A stretch of 64,000 nt of DNA, taken from Streptomyces physcomitrii (GTDB taxonomy: Bacteria; Actinomycetota; Actinomycetes; Streptomycetales; Streptomycetaceae). Under the pieces are notes generated by a model. The model was not told where the DNA came from. It ran no database searches and worked only from the letters and a program-made list of their open reading frames with translations. How positions within the stretch are numbered: position 1 is the stretch's first letter; every line of letters begins with the position of its first letter. Position numbers and translations under genes: made by a program. Location: the NCBI RefSeq assembly GCF_012273655.1, contig NZ_JAAWWP010000001.1, positions 124,001 through 188,000 of the forward strand. Direction: 5' to 3'. Below, piece by piece: positions 18,996 to 27,190 of the stretch.

Positions 18996-19358
18996 ATGAC
19001 CATCCGCCGCATCATGCCCGATCTGCACACCGGCTCGACCGCCGCGACGGACCGGCACCGCACGTTCTACGGCCTGTTGGGCTTCGAGGAGGTGATGGAC
19101 ATGGACTGGGTGGTCACCATGGCCTCGCCCGCCAACCCCACCGCGCAGATCTCCTTCTTCACCGAGGAGCGCACCGCCCCCGTCGTCCCCGAGCTGAGCG
19201 TCGAGGTCGAGGACGTGGACGCGGTCTACGCCGCCGTCACGGCGCGCGGCGCCGAGATCGTCCGCGAACTGCGGGACGAGGAGTGGGGCGTCCGCCGCTT
19301 CTTCGTCCGCGACCCGGGCGGCCGCGTGGTGAACGTGCTGACCCACCGCGAGGACTGA
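18996..19358 (+). CDS. VOC family (glyoxalase/dioxygenase-fold) protein
   Basis: 120 residues, one glyoxalase/bleomycin-resistance module. The two beta-alpha-beta-beta-beta halves are recognisable at MTIRRIMPDLHTGSTAATDRHRTFY and VPELSVEVEDVDAVYAAVTARGAEI, and it ends RFFVRDPGGRVVNVLTH. The start is ATG 18996 with AGGAG upstream. Cytoplasmic; metal ligands are not fully conserved, so it may bind rather than convert a ligand. It sits ~100 bp after the GlxA-type regulator but need not be co-regulated. Confidence 0.88.
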   Translation: MTIRRIMPDLHTGSTAATDRHRTFYGLLGFEEVMDMDWVVTMASPANPTAQISFFTEERTAPVVPELSVEVEDVDAVYAAVTARGAEIVRELRDEEWGVRRFFVRDPGGRVVNVLTHRED

Positions 19359-19384
19359 ACCGCGGGCCCGGGGAACACACGAGC

Positions 19385-19570
19385 CCGGCCCGGTCCCGAC
19401 TTGGTGAGGAGCGCGCGGGTCCGGTCCGGTCGCGGCCTGGTGAGGAGCACGTGGGTCCGGCCCGGTCCCCGCCTGGTGAGGAACACACGGGCCCGGCCCG
19501 GTCCCGACTTGGTGAGGAGCGCGCGGGTCCGGACCGGTCCCGGCCTGGTGGGGATGCCCCGGTGGCTGCG
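19385..19570. repeat. 36-bp tandem array (five copies)
   Basis: GGTGAGGA blocks recur at 19403, 19439, 19475 and 19511, with GGTGGGGA at 19547, giving an exact 36-bp period with few mismatches. It lies between convergent genes, starts 27 bp after the VOC stop and reaches the end of the membrane-protein gene. It has no spacers, so it is a minisatellite rather than a CRISPR. Confidence 0.9.
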
Positions 19571-19576
19571 GGCGCC

Positions 19577-19879
19577 TCAGCCCCGCCGGTCGGCGACGGC
19601 CCAGGAGGCGGCGGCCACGGCACCGGCCACCGAGAACACCGCGGGCCAGGCCCCGATCTTCTTCGCCAGCGGATGCGAGGCCCCGAAGGCGCCCAGGTAG
19701 GCGGCGGTCAGCGCACCCGCGGCCTTCCCGCCGGCCTGCTCCCGCCACTGGTTCGCGGCGGCGGCCCCGGCGAGGGCGAGCACGGCCCCGCCGAGCTGCC
19801 GCTTCCTGGTGAAGCGGGCGGTGGCGTACCCACCGATGAGCCCGGCCGAGGCCAGCACCGCCGCGGGAACCTTCGCCAT
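19577..19879 (-). CDS. Small hydrophobic membrane protein
   Basis: 100 residues, with three or four Ala/Gly-rich hydrophobic segments (VPAAVLASAGLIGGYATA, GAVLALAGAAAANQW, ALTAAYLGAFGASHPL and WPAVFSVAGAVAAASWAV). The start is the ATG at 19877-19879 because GGAGG lies about 8 bases upstream; the in-frame ATG at 19891 overlaps that Shine-Dalgarno. It resembles uncharacterised conserved Streptomyces membrane proteins. No function can be assigned. Confidence 0.75.
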   Translation of the reverse strand: MAKVPAAVLASAGLIGGYATARFTRKRQLGGAVLALAGAAAANQWREQAGGKAAGALTAAYLGAFGASHPLAKKIGAWPAVFSVAGAVAAASWAVADRRG

Positions 19880-20013
19880 CTGTGCCTCCATGCGTGCGCG
19901 TACGGGATGAACGGGATGAGCTGCGGATACCGCCCCAGGTGCGGCTACCGGACGAGGCTAGCGCGGGTGCCCGCACCGCCGTGGAGCGGGGCGGGCACCC
20001 GGCCGCCGCGGCC

Positions 20014-21030
20014 TCAGCCCGCCCCGTGGCACTCCCCGTACGTCCGGCCCGAGTCGCACCAGCAGGTGTCGGTCGCGGCCGGGGGCCAGGCCGTGGCGCG
20101 GCCGCGGGCGGCGAGGGTGGTGGCGTACTGGGGGAGGAGTTCGGTGTCGGCGGGGGAGCTGCCCTCGGAGGCGGCGAAGGCCTCGTAGGAGGGGACCGTG
20201 GCGGAGACGATGCCGATATTGGCGGTGCCGGAGTCGGCGAGTTCGCGCAGGCTGGACTCTATGGCCGCGAGGTGCTCCCCGTGCGAGGGGTACTCGGAGG
20301 CCAACGAGGGGTAGGCGGCGAGCAGTTCGGCGAGTTCGGCGGCGGGCCAGTGCAGTACGGCCACCGGGAAGGGGCGGGACAAGGCGGCGCGGTAGGCGCC
20401 GAGTTCGGCGTTGAGGCGGGAGATCTCCGCCTGGATCTCGGCCGGGTTGTCCGAGCCCAGCGACCAGACCCGCTTGGGGTCGTGCAGCTCGTCCAGGGCC
20501 ACCGGGCCGGTGTGCCGCTCCTGGGCGAGCGCGTCCCACTCGTCGTGTTCGGCGCCGAGCATCCGGCGTACCCGGTGGCGCCCGACCAGCAGCGGTTGCA
20601 GGTCCTTGGCCGCCGGAGCCTGCGCCGAGAGCAGTTGGCGCACGCCCTCGGTGAAGGTCTCGTGGGCGGCGTCCAGGTCGTCGTGCGCCTCGTAGGCCTC
20701 ACCCGCGATGACGTACGGGGCGCCCTCGCGCGGTGCCGCCAGCCGTACCCCGTCGAGGTTGGCGCGCGCCTCGGCCTCGTGCCCGTACTCCCACAGATTG
20801 GCCGCCTTGAGGGCCTTGACCAGGTCGGGGCGTTCCAGCGGGGTCGGGGCGGCGCTGAGCAGACGGTCGTAGAGGGTGCTCGCGCGGGAGCGGGCACCGG
20901 CGAGTTCGAGATGGGCGGCCGCCTGCAGCAGCAGTTGCTCCGCGTCCTCTGGGTAGAGCCCGGCGGTGCGCTCCAGGCGTTCGGCTTCGGCGATGTGGTC
21001 GACGGAATCGGCTGACGTTTCGGGGCGCAT
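20014..21030 (-). CDS. SEC-C motif-containing protein
   Basis: 338 residues. The N-terminal half is a helical TPR-like array (HIAEAERLERTAGLYPEDAEQLL..., AHLELAGARSRASTLYDRLL). The C-terminus carries the zinc-binding SEC-C motif CWCDSGRTYGECH, of the type found at the end of SecA and in many standalone proteins. The TPR plus SEC-C combination suggests a cytosolic adaptor, but no partner is known. It starts at the ATG at 21028-21030 without an obvious Shine-Dalgarno. Apparently monocistronic. Confidence 0.88.
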   Translation of the reverse strand: MRPETSADSVDHIAEAERLERTAGLYPEDAEQLLLQAAAHLELAGARSRASTLYDRLLSAAPTPLERPDLVKALKAANLWEYGHEAEARANLDGVRLAAPREGAPYVIAGEAYEAHDDLDAAHETFTEGVRQLLSAQAPAAKDLQPLLVGRHRVRRMLGAEHDEWDALAQERHTGPVALDELHDPKRVWSLGSDNPAEIQAEISRLNAELGAYRAALSRPFPVAVLHWPAAELAELLAAYPSLASEYPSHGEHLAAIESSLRELADSGTANIGIVSATVPSYEAFAASEGSSPADTELLPQYATTLAARGRATAWPPAATDTCWCDSGRTYGECHGAG

Positions 21031-21321
21031 GCGGACACGGTACTGCGGTTGCGGCCACCTGAAACGAACGGTGCCGGGAGTGTGAGCAGCGCGGCATCGG
21101 CGGCCGGTCGATCTCCTCCCTGGGGTGGAGCAGCCGGGCCCCGGCTCTCGGGTATAACCGGACAGAGCGCGTCCGCGGGGGCGTTGCGGGTGCGTTCACG
21201 GGCTCGCGGACAGGAACGAAAAGTGCGGGCGCGGGAACGCGGCAGGTGGACAGCCGGAACGACCGGGACGACCGGGACAATCGGGACCACCGGGGTACGA
21301 AGCGGGGAGGGCGAGCGGCAC

Positions 21322-21825
21322 ATGGGCACGGGTGGAGACCTGGGCGCGACCGGCGTCCTCGTACGTCCGGCGGCGGCCCCGCACCGGGCCCCGGCTCCGG
21401 CCCGTATGACCGCCCTCGCACCTCCGGCGGCGACGCGCTCCCGCCGGATCCCGGCTCCGACCCGCCGGATCCCGGCCCCGACCCACCGGATCCCGGCCCC
21501 GACCCGCCTGACCGCCCTCGCGCACCCCGCGCTCCTGCGGCGGCTGCTCCTGCCGCTCCTGGTGGTCCTCTCCGAGGTGCTGTTCGCCGAGGCGGGGATG
21601 CTCGGCGCCGCCATGACGCTCGCCGCCACCGCGGCGGCCGGTTCGCTGCTCGCGCTCTGCGCCCTGCTCGCCGCGCGTGCGGTGCCCGCGGTGCCGCACG
21701 CCCGGGTCCGTACCGCGATCCGCGACCGGGCCCGGCGCACCGCCTTCCTGCCCCAGCGCGATCCCGACGCCGCCGGGCGCCCGAGGCCCCGGGCACCGGG
21801 GTGCCGGCCCGTGACGGCCGTATGA
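21322..21825 (+). CDS. DUF6412-like membrane protein upstream of yidC paralogue
   Basis: About 167 residues if the ATG at 21322 (GGGAGGG 11 bases upstream) is used; the frame is open further upstream. A low-complexity basic head contains IPAPTRR-type repeats coded by a 21-bp array. Two transmembrane segments follow (LLLPLLVVLSEVLFAEAGML and LAATAAAGSLLALCALLAARA), and then a basic tail. Small proteins of this kind are regularly paired with the YidC/Oxa1 paralogue found here 202 bp downstream, so a membrane-insertion role is possible but not shown. Confidence 0.6.
   Translation: MGTGGDLGATGVLVRPAAAPHRAPAPARMTALAPPAATRSRRIPAPTRRIPAPTHRIPAPTRLTALAHPALLRRLLLPLLVVLSEVLFAEAGMLGAAMTLAATAAAGSLLALCALLAARAVPAVPHARVRTAIRDRARRTAFLPQRDPDAAGRPRPRAPGCRPVTAV
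21441..21503 (+). repeat. 21-bp coding tandem array
   Basis: Three near-identical units of CCGCCGGATCCCGGCTCCGAC at 21441, 21462 and 21483. They encode RRIPAPT heptapeptides in the head of the DUF6412-like protein. Frame-preserving. Confidence 0.85.
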
Positions 21826-22027
21826 GGAAGCGCCGCACCGGCTGAACCGCCCGCGTGCCCCCGGGGTACGCGGCCCCGCCGTGCGCCCGCCTCCCGGGCG
21901 GGGCGCCCGACCGCGCCGCCCCGTCCGTACGGTCCGTCCTGCCGAGGTCTTCTCCTCCCTTCCCGGTCCCCCCTTCGGCATCCGCAAGGGGCGACCGGCA
22001 CGACGAGACCCCCGGAGGGCTCCTCCC

Positions 22028-22798
22028 ATGGCATCGCTGTCCGTCTTCGCCGACCTGGTCGCGTCTCTCGCGGACCTGCTCGACCCCCTGTGCCACGACT
22101 CCGCCACCGCCGCCGCGATCGTGGTCTTCACCGCACTGGTACGGCTGCTCGTCCTGCCGCTGTCCCTGGCCGCCGCGCGCGGGCAGCGGGCGCGGGCCCG
22201 ACTCGCCCCGCAGATCGCCGCGTTGCGGACGAAGCACCGGAAGGACCCGGCGGCATTGCAGCGGGCGCTCACCGCGCTGCACGCCGAGCACCAGGTCTCG
22301 CCGCTCTCCGGCTGCCTGCCGAGCCTGCTGCAACTGCCCGCGTTCTTCCTGCTCTACCACCTGTTCTCCAGCGGCAGCATCGGCGGCGAGCCCAACGCCC
22401 TGCTCGGGCACACCCTCCTCGGTGTCCCGCTCGGCGGGCGCTGGCACGAGGCCCTGGCCGAGGGCGGCCCCTTCGGCGCGCCCGGCCTCGTCTATCTGGC
22501 GCTCTTCCTGCTGGTCGCCGCCGTGGCCACGGCCAGTCTCCGCCGCACCCGGCGCGGCATGGCCGCCTCCGGCCCGCTGCTCCCGGCGGGCGAGGACGGG
22601 CGCCCGGCCCCGGGGCTCGGCGCCCTGACCAGGGTGCTGCCGCTGATGTCCTTCCTGACCCTGATCAGCGTCGCGGTACTGCCGCTCGCCGCCGCGCTCT
22701 ACGTCGTCACCAGTACGACCTGGAGCGCGGTCGAACGGGCGGTCCTCTACCGGGAGCGGGAGCAGCCGGAGGCGCGGGCGGAGGGCGCCGCCGCCTGA
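22028..22798 (+). CDS. YidC/Oxa1 family membrane protein insertase (paralogue)
   Basis: 256 residues, start ATG 22028 with GGAGGG eight bases upstream. It has the Oxa1 superfamily core: a first TM (TAAAIVVFTALVRLLVLPLSLAAAR) with the conserved Arg in the groove, the coiled-coil loop RARLAPQIAALRTKHRKDP, the motif PLSGCLPSLLQLPAFFLLYHLF and later TM segments, ending in VVTSTTWSAVERAVL. It is shorter than the main YidC, lacks the long periplasmic domain and is not next to rpmH/rnpA, so it is a secondary insertase. Acts in the cytoplasmic membrane. Confidence 0.9.
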   Translation: MASLSVFADLVASLADLLDPLCHDSATAAAIVVFTALVRLLVLPLSLAAARGQRARARLAPQIAALRTKHRKDPAALQRALTALHAEHQVSPLSGCLPSLLQLPAFFLLYHLFSSGSIGGEPNALLGHTLLGVPLGGRWHEALAEGGPFGAPGLVYLALFLLVAAVATASLRRTRRGMAASGPLLPAGEDGRPAPGLGALTRVLPLMSFLTLISVAVLPLAAALYVVTSTTWSAVERAVLYREREQPEARAEGAAA

Positions 22799-22856
22799 CG
22801 GAAGCGTGCGGGGCGGCGAGCGGGCCGGGGCGCAATGCCCCGGCCCCACTCCACGG

Positions 22857-22995
22857 TCAGCCCAGAGTCCGTGCCGCGGTCATCCCGGTGTCCGCGGTCA
22901 TCCCGGTGTCCGCGGCCATCCCGGCGTCTGCGGTCACCCCAGTGTCCGCAGTGTCCGCGGCCACCCCGGCGTCCGAAGTCACCCCAGCGTCACTG
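22857..22995 (-). repeat. 18-bp tandem array seeded in the Gfo/Idh/MocA stop region
   Basis: GTCATCCCGGTGTCCGCG-type units start at 22879, 22897, 22915, 22933 (with a 9-bp partial extra), 22960 and 22978. The unit at 22978-22995 contains the last codons and stop (22979-22981) of the minus-strand dehydrogenase. A weaker unit begins at 22857. Confidence 0.9.
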
Positions 22996-24058
22996 TCACG
23001 CCCTCGCGGGCCGAGCGGCGGGCGGCCTCCAGGACGTCCAGGGCGGCGGCGGCCTCCCGCGCGGTGACCGGGTTGGGGCCCTCGCCGCGGACGGCGGCGG
23101 CCACCGCCGCGTAGTACGCCGGGTAGTCGCCGTGCCGGGTGGGTACCGGCTTGCCGCCGCCGGTCAGCGGGGACTCGCCGGAGCCGAGGCGGCCCCACAG
23201 CGACTCGGGCTCCACGCCCCAGGCGGTCTCCGAGTCGGGGCGCAGGCCCTCGCGCAGCGCGGCCTCCTGCGGGTCGAGTCCGTACTTCACATAGCCGCCG
23301 CCCGAGCCGAGCACCCGGAAGCGCGGCCCGAGCTGGGCCGCCGTCGAACTCGCCCACAGATGGGAGCGGACCCCGCCGCGGTGGGTGAGCGCGAAGAAGG
23401 TGTCGTCGTCCGCCTCGGCGCCCGAGCGGCGCACCACGGACTCGGCGTAGACGCGTTCCACCGGGCCGAAGAGGACCAGCGCCTGGTCGACGACATGGCT
23501 GCCGAGGTCGTAGAGCAGCCCGCCGATCTCCTCGGGGTCGCCGGACTCGCGCCAGCCGCCCTTGGGCCGCGGCCGCCAGCGCTCGAAGCGGGACTCGAAG
23601 CGCCAGACCTCGCCCAGTTCACCGCCCCGGACGAGTTCCTGGAGGGTCAGGAAATCGTTGTCCCAGCGGCGGTTCTGGAAGACCGAGAGCAGCAGCCCGC
23701 GCTCCTCGGCCAGCGCCGCCAGCTCCCGTGCCTCGGCGGCCGTACCGGCGAGCGGCTTGTCCACGACGACCGGCAGTCCGGCCTCCAGGGCCGCCCGCGC
23801 GAGGGCGACATGGGTCTTGTTCGGCGAGGCGATCACCACCAGGTCGAGTTCACCGGCGCGCGCCCACAGCTCCTCCGGTCCCGCCGCGAAGCGCACCTCC
23901 GGGAACTCGGCCCGCGCCTGCTCCCGCCGCTCGGGGTTGGCGGTGACCACGGTGTCGAGGAGCAGCCCCTCGGTCGCGGCGATCAGCGGGGCGTGGAAAA
24001 CGGAACCCGCGAGGCCGTAGCCCACGAGCCCGGTGCGCAGGGGGTGCGTGCCAGTCAT
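22979..24058 (-). CDS. Gfo/Idh/MocA family oxidoreductase
   Basis: 359 residues. The N-terminal NAD(P)-binding Rossmann domain opens with TGLVGYGLAGSVFHAPLI (GxGxxGxxxH). The family signature DLVVIASPNKTHVALARAALEAG is followed by the catalytic-lysine motif VVDKPLAGTAAEA. The C-terminal alpha/beta domain holds EIGGLLYDLGSHVVDQAL, with the usual Asp/His pair. It is most like YvaA/YhhX-type dehydrogenases that act on inositols or sugar derivatives. Cytoplasmic; substrate unassigned. It starts at the ATG at 24056-24058 and stands alone. Confidence 0.92.
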   Translation of the reverse strand: MTGTHPLRTGLVGYGLAGSVFHAPLIAATEGLLLDTVVTANPERREQARAEFPEVRFAAGPEELWARAGELDLVVIASPNKTHVALARAALEAGLPVVVDKPLAGTAAEARELAALAEERGLLLSVFQNRRWDNDFLTLQELVRGGELGEVWRFESRFERWRPRPKGGWRESGDPEEIGGLLYDLGSHVVDQALVLFGPVERVYAESVVRRSGAEADDDTFFALTHRGGVRSHLWASSTAAQLGPRFRVLGSGGGYVKYGLDPQEAALREGLRPDSETAWGVEPESLWGRLGSGESPLTGGGKPVPTRHGDYPAYYAAVAAAVRGEGPNPVTAREAAAALDVLEAARRSAREGVTVTLG

Positions 24059-24286
24059 GGCGCCAGCTTAGGCAGGGAGCACACCCGGCGCCGTACGGGG
24101 TCGCCGCCCGCCGGGGGAGGCGCGGTCCGCCGGTGCCGCCGTCCCGTTCCCGGGGTACGGCCGCCGGATCCGCGGCCTCCTCGCCCGGCCCAGGCCGCTG
24201 CCCGGCCCCGCCGAACGGGCGGAAGGCCGCCGCTGAACGGGGGTAGCGGGGTGTGGCGTACGCCGCGCCGCGGGAGGAGGCATGGC

Positions 24287-25486
24287 ATGCACAGCCGACC
24301 TGGAAGCGGAAGCGGAAACAGAGACGGGAACAGAGACGCCGGCAGAGACGGCAGCAGCGGGAGCGGGAGCGGGAGCGGAAGGGGAAGCGGGGAGCCGGGG
24401 GCCGAGGCGCGAGCCACCGGGGCGCGGGCGCGGGGTGGCCCGGCAGCGGCCGGGAGCCGCCCCCCTGCGCGCGGACGTGCCCGCCCCCGGAGCCAGGCAC
24501 CCACCGCCGCCCGAGCCCGAGCCCGCGCCGGAGTCCGCGCCCGCGCCGGAGCCCGCGCCGGAGCCCGCGCCCTCGCCGCCGCCCTGGCCCCGCTCGCCCT
24601 CCTCGGCCTGGTGACCGGCCCCGGCCCGCTGGTCGGCGCGGTCCCGGCCGCTGCCGCGGAATCGTCCCCGGTGGCGGCCCCGGCCCGCGAGTGCGCCGCC
24701 CGGGGCGCCGAGTTCCCGGTCCGTGCGCGCCTCGACGCCGCCGGTGAGCCGCGCCTTCGCGCGGGCGCCGCCCCGCGGAACTGGACGGTCGAGCTGACCA
24801 ACACCACCCGTACCCGGTGCCGCGCGCTGCACCCCCTGCTCGTACTCGTCGACAGCGGTGGGACGTTGCGCCCCGGACAGGTCCGGATGGAGTTCCACGA
24901 CGGCGGGCGGTGGCGGCCGGTGCAGCGCGAGCACACCGACCGCGGGGAGACCATCGGGGTCTTCGCGGGGCCCGGGTTCGAGGGCTTCGGGCTGTCCGCG
25001 GGCGACACCCGCCGGGTGCGGATGCGGCTGGCCTTCGCCCGGGACGCGGCCCCGGACGAGCTGACGGCGGAGGTGACGGTGGTACGGCGCCGGGGCGGGG
25101 ACGGCGACTGGTTCGGGCAGTCCGCGCCGCACCGCTTCACGCTGCTCTCCGCCACCGGCCGCGCACCCGAGGCCACCGAGCGGCCGGAGCCCCCGGAGGG
25201 ACCGCTCACGGAGGAGTCCCGGCAGGGCGAGTCCCGGGAGAGCGCCGGTCACCCGGAGCCCGGTCGTCCCGAGTCCGGTCACCCCGAGCCCGGTGACACC
25301 GGCGCCGCGGACACCACCGGCGGCCACGGGCTCCCGGACTCCTGGCCGCGCCCCGAACTCGCCCGTACCGGCCAACGCCATCTCCCCCAACTCACCGCCC
25401 TCGCGGCGGTGTTCCTGCTGACCGGGACCGTACTGCTGCGCTTAGCAAGGAAGTTGGCCCGGAAGACCCCTCGCGGCCCGGCCTGA
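24287..25486 (+). CDS. Cell-surface protein with class E sortase signal (LARTG)
   Basis: 399 residues from ATG 24287, placed six bases after GGGAGGAGG. It has an exceptionally long Arg/Gly/Ala-rich head (~1-100) before the hydrophobic core of the signal peptide (ALAPLALLGLVTGPGPLVGAVPAAAAES). A ~160-residue beta-rich domain follows (WTVELTNTTRTRCRALHPLLVLVD), then a Pro/Glu/Gly spacer with HPEPGRPESG repeats, and the terminus PELARTGQRHLPQL, a hydrophobic helix and RKLARK. LARTG fits the LAxTG motif of class E sortases, so the protein is probably attached to peptidoglycan. Function otherwise unknown. Confidence 0.75.
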   Translation: MHSRPGSGSGNRDGNRDAGRDGSSGSGSGSGRGSGEPGAEARATGARARGGPAAAGSRPPARGRARPRSQAPTAARARARAGVRARAGARAGARALAAALAPLALLGLVTGPGPLVGAVPAAAAESSPVAAPARECAARGAEFPVRARLDAAGEPRLRAGAAPRNWTVELTNTTRTRCRALHPLLVLVDSGGTLRPGQVRMEFHDGGRWRPVQREHTDRGETIGVFAGPGFEGFGLSAGDTRRVRMRLAFARDAAPDELTAEVTVVRRRGGDGDWFGQSAPHRFTLLSATGRAPEATERPEPPEGPLTEESRQGESRESAGHPEPGRPESGHPEPGDTGAADTTGGHGLPDSWPRPELARTGQRHLPQLTALAAVFLLTGTVLLRLARKLARKTPRGPA

Positions 25487-25574
25487 CCACGAGGTGACCC
25501 GATCCTCAAGTCGGCCTGGGAGCAGTCCAGATGACCCGGGGGACGAGGAGCGACTCCACCGGCGGTACGTGGGG

Positions 25575-25660
25575 GAGCGGGCCCGGCGCCGAGGAGAGCG
25601 GTCCCGGCTCGCGGGGGAGCGGGCCCGGCACGGAAGAGACCGGGCCCGGTACGGAGTCTT
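25575..25660 (+). repeat. 21-bp tandem array upstream of MFS gene
   Basis: GAGCGGGCCCGGC-like blocks at 25575, 25596, 25617 and, degenerate, ~25637. It lies between the surface-protein stop (25486) and the MFS start (25717). It is in an open frame with that MFS gene but upstream of its Shine-Dalgarno, so I treat it as non-coding. Confidence 0.7.
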
Positions 25661-25716
25661 GTGCGCGGGTCCGCCGGAGCGGACCCTTCTCGGATGGTGA
25701 CGCGAGAGGGCAGCCG

Positions 25717-27096
25717 ATGAACGAGCCGGTCGATCAGCGCGAGCACGGCGAGGAGCCGAAGGCCCCGCCCGGCCGGCGCCGCGCCCTGGTGGCCGGTTCG
25801 GTGGGCAACTTCATCGAGTGGTACGAGTTCGGTGTCTACGGCTACTTCGCCACCACCATCGCGGCGCAGTTCTTCAGCCCGGAGGGCACCGGCGACCTGG
25901 AGAGCCTGGTCAAGACCTACGCCTCCTTCGCGCTCGCCTTCTTCTTCCGCCCGGTGGGCGCCGCCGTCTTCGGGCGGCTCGGGGACCGGATCGGGCGGCG
26001 CCCGGTGCTGATCCTCGTCGTCCTGCTGATGAGCGGCGCCACCACGCTGATCGGGCTCCTCCCGACGTACGCCACGGTCGGGGCGGCGGCACCCTGGCTG
26101 CTCACGGCGGTACGGATCGTCCAAGGCCTGTCCGCGGGCGGGGAGTTCGGCGGTGCGGTGGCGGTGATGACCGAGTTCGCGCCGCCGGGCCGCCGGGGGC
26201 TCTACGGCGCCTGGCAGTCCTTCACCGTGGCCCTCGGCCTGCTCGGCGGGGCGGGCGCCGCCGCGCTCCTCGCCACGGTGCTCAGCGCCGGCCAACTCGA
26301 CGACTGGGGCTGGCGGATTCCCTTCCTGCTCTCCCTGCCGCTGGGCCTGATCGCGCTCTGGCTGCGGCTGCGCCTGGAGGAGACCCCGTCCTTCCGGCGG
26401 ACCGCCGCCGGGCGGCCACCCGGTGAGGACGCCGCCCGCGCACCGGTGGACCGGGCGGGCCCCCGGGCCACCGCGCGGGCCATCGCGCTGGGCGCCGGGC
26501 GGCTGATGGGCTGGTCGGCGGCCGGGTACACCTTCCTGGTCGTCCTGCCGGGCTATCTGCAGGTGGCGCTCGACGCCAGCTTCCAGCAGGCGCTGCTCGC
26601 CGCCGTGGTGTCGAACCTGGGCTTCGCCGCGGTCATCCTGCCCGCCGGGATGCTCAGCGACCGGATCGGCCGGCGCCCGGTGATGGTCGCGGGCATGGTC
26701 CTGGTCGTCCTGCTCGCCTTCCCCCTGATGAGCCTGCTCCAGGACGGCTCCGCCCCGACCTGGGCCAAGGGGCTCGGCGTCTGCGCGGCGGGCGCCGCGG
26801 TCGGACTCGCGGCGGGGCCGGGACCGGCCATGCTCGCCGAGATGTTCCCCACGGACGTCCGCTACATCGGCCTCGGCCTGGCCTACGCCCTCTCCAACGC
26901 GATCTTCTCCGGCTCGGCGGGCCTCATCATCACCGAACTCATCGAACACACCGGCAACGCCGACATCCCCGCCTACTACGTGGCCGCCACCTGCCTGGTG
27001 AGCATCGGCGCCCTCCTCACCCTGCGCGGCGACGCCCACCGCCGCCCGCTGCGCGAAGCGGACCACGAGGCACCGCCGACGAGGAGCGAGGCATGA
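25717..27096 (+). CDS. MFS transporter, MHS (ProP-like) family
   Basis: 459 residues from ATG 25717 (MNEPVDQRE), with AGAGGG upstream. An in-frame ATG at 25531 would add a repeat-coded head and is less likely. Hallmarks of the metabolite:H+ symporter family are VGNFIEWYEFGVYGYFATT, GRLGDRIGRRPVL, RIVQGLSAGGEFGG and, in the second half, SDRIGRRPVMV. About 12 TM segments, no long C-terminal coiled coil as in osmosensory ProP. It is followed after a 21-bp array by anmK, perhaps in one transcript, which would make an amino-sugar-related substrate conceivable. Confidence 0.9.
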   Translation: MNEPVDQREHGEEPKAPPGRRRALVAGSVGNFIEWYEFGVYGYFATTIAAQFFSPEGTGDLESLVKTYASFALAFFFRPVGAAVFGRLGDRIGRRPVLILVVLLMSGATTLIGLLPTYATVGAAAPWLLTAVRIVQGLSAGGEFGGAVAVMTEFAPPGRRGLYGAWQSFTVALGLLGGAGAAALLATVLSAGQLDDWGWRIPFLLSLPLGLIALWLRLRLEETPSFRRTAAGRPPGEDAARAPVDRAGPRATARAIALGAGRLMGWSAAGYTFLVVLPGYLQVALDASFQQALLAAVVSNLGFAAVILPAGMLSDRIGRRPVMVAGMVLVVLLAFPLMSLLQDGSAPTWAKGLGVCAAGAAVGLAAGPGPAMLAEMFPTDVRYIGLGLAYALSNAIFSGSAGLIITELIEHTGNADIPAYYVAATCLVSIGALLTLRGDAHRRPLREADHEAPPTRSEA

Positions 27097-27099
27097 GGG

Positions 27100-27183
27100 A
27101 CGAGCGGCGGTACGCGGGGAGCGGACGGCGGTACGCGAGGTGCGGGCCGCGCCGCGCGAGGTGCGGGCAGGGGTACGCGAGGG
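27100..27183 (+). repeat. 21-bp tandem array between MFS gene and anmK
   Basis: Four units of GCGGACGGCGGTACGCGAGGT type at 27100, 27121, 27142 and 27163, with a partial fifth running into the anmK start. The array begins 4 bp after the MFS stop and supplies the G-rich sequence just upstream of anmK. Confidence 0.85.
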
Positions 27184-27190
27184 GCGGGCG

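Noticed and set aside
19385..19570. Possible CRISPR array
   Set aside because: Units are contiguous 36-bp copies with no unique spacers, and no cas genes are present.
19401..19700. Small plus-strand ORF of 99 codons over the 36-bp array
   Set aside because: It is coded by the minisatellite and runs into the opposite-strand gene; no Shine-Dalgarno or conserved sequence.
22835..24286. Long upstream extension of the LARTG protein frame
   Set aside because: It runs antisense through the Gfo/Idh/MocA gene, and a strong Shine-Dalgarno sets the start at 24287.
25531..25716. N-terminal extension of the MFS protein through the 21-bp array
   Set aside because: It lacks a Shine-Dalgarno, whereas the internal ATG 25717 has one and immediately precedes the conserved MHS core.
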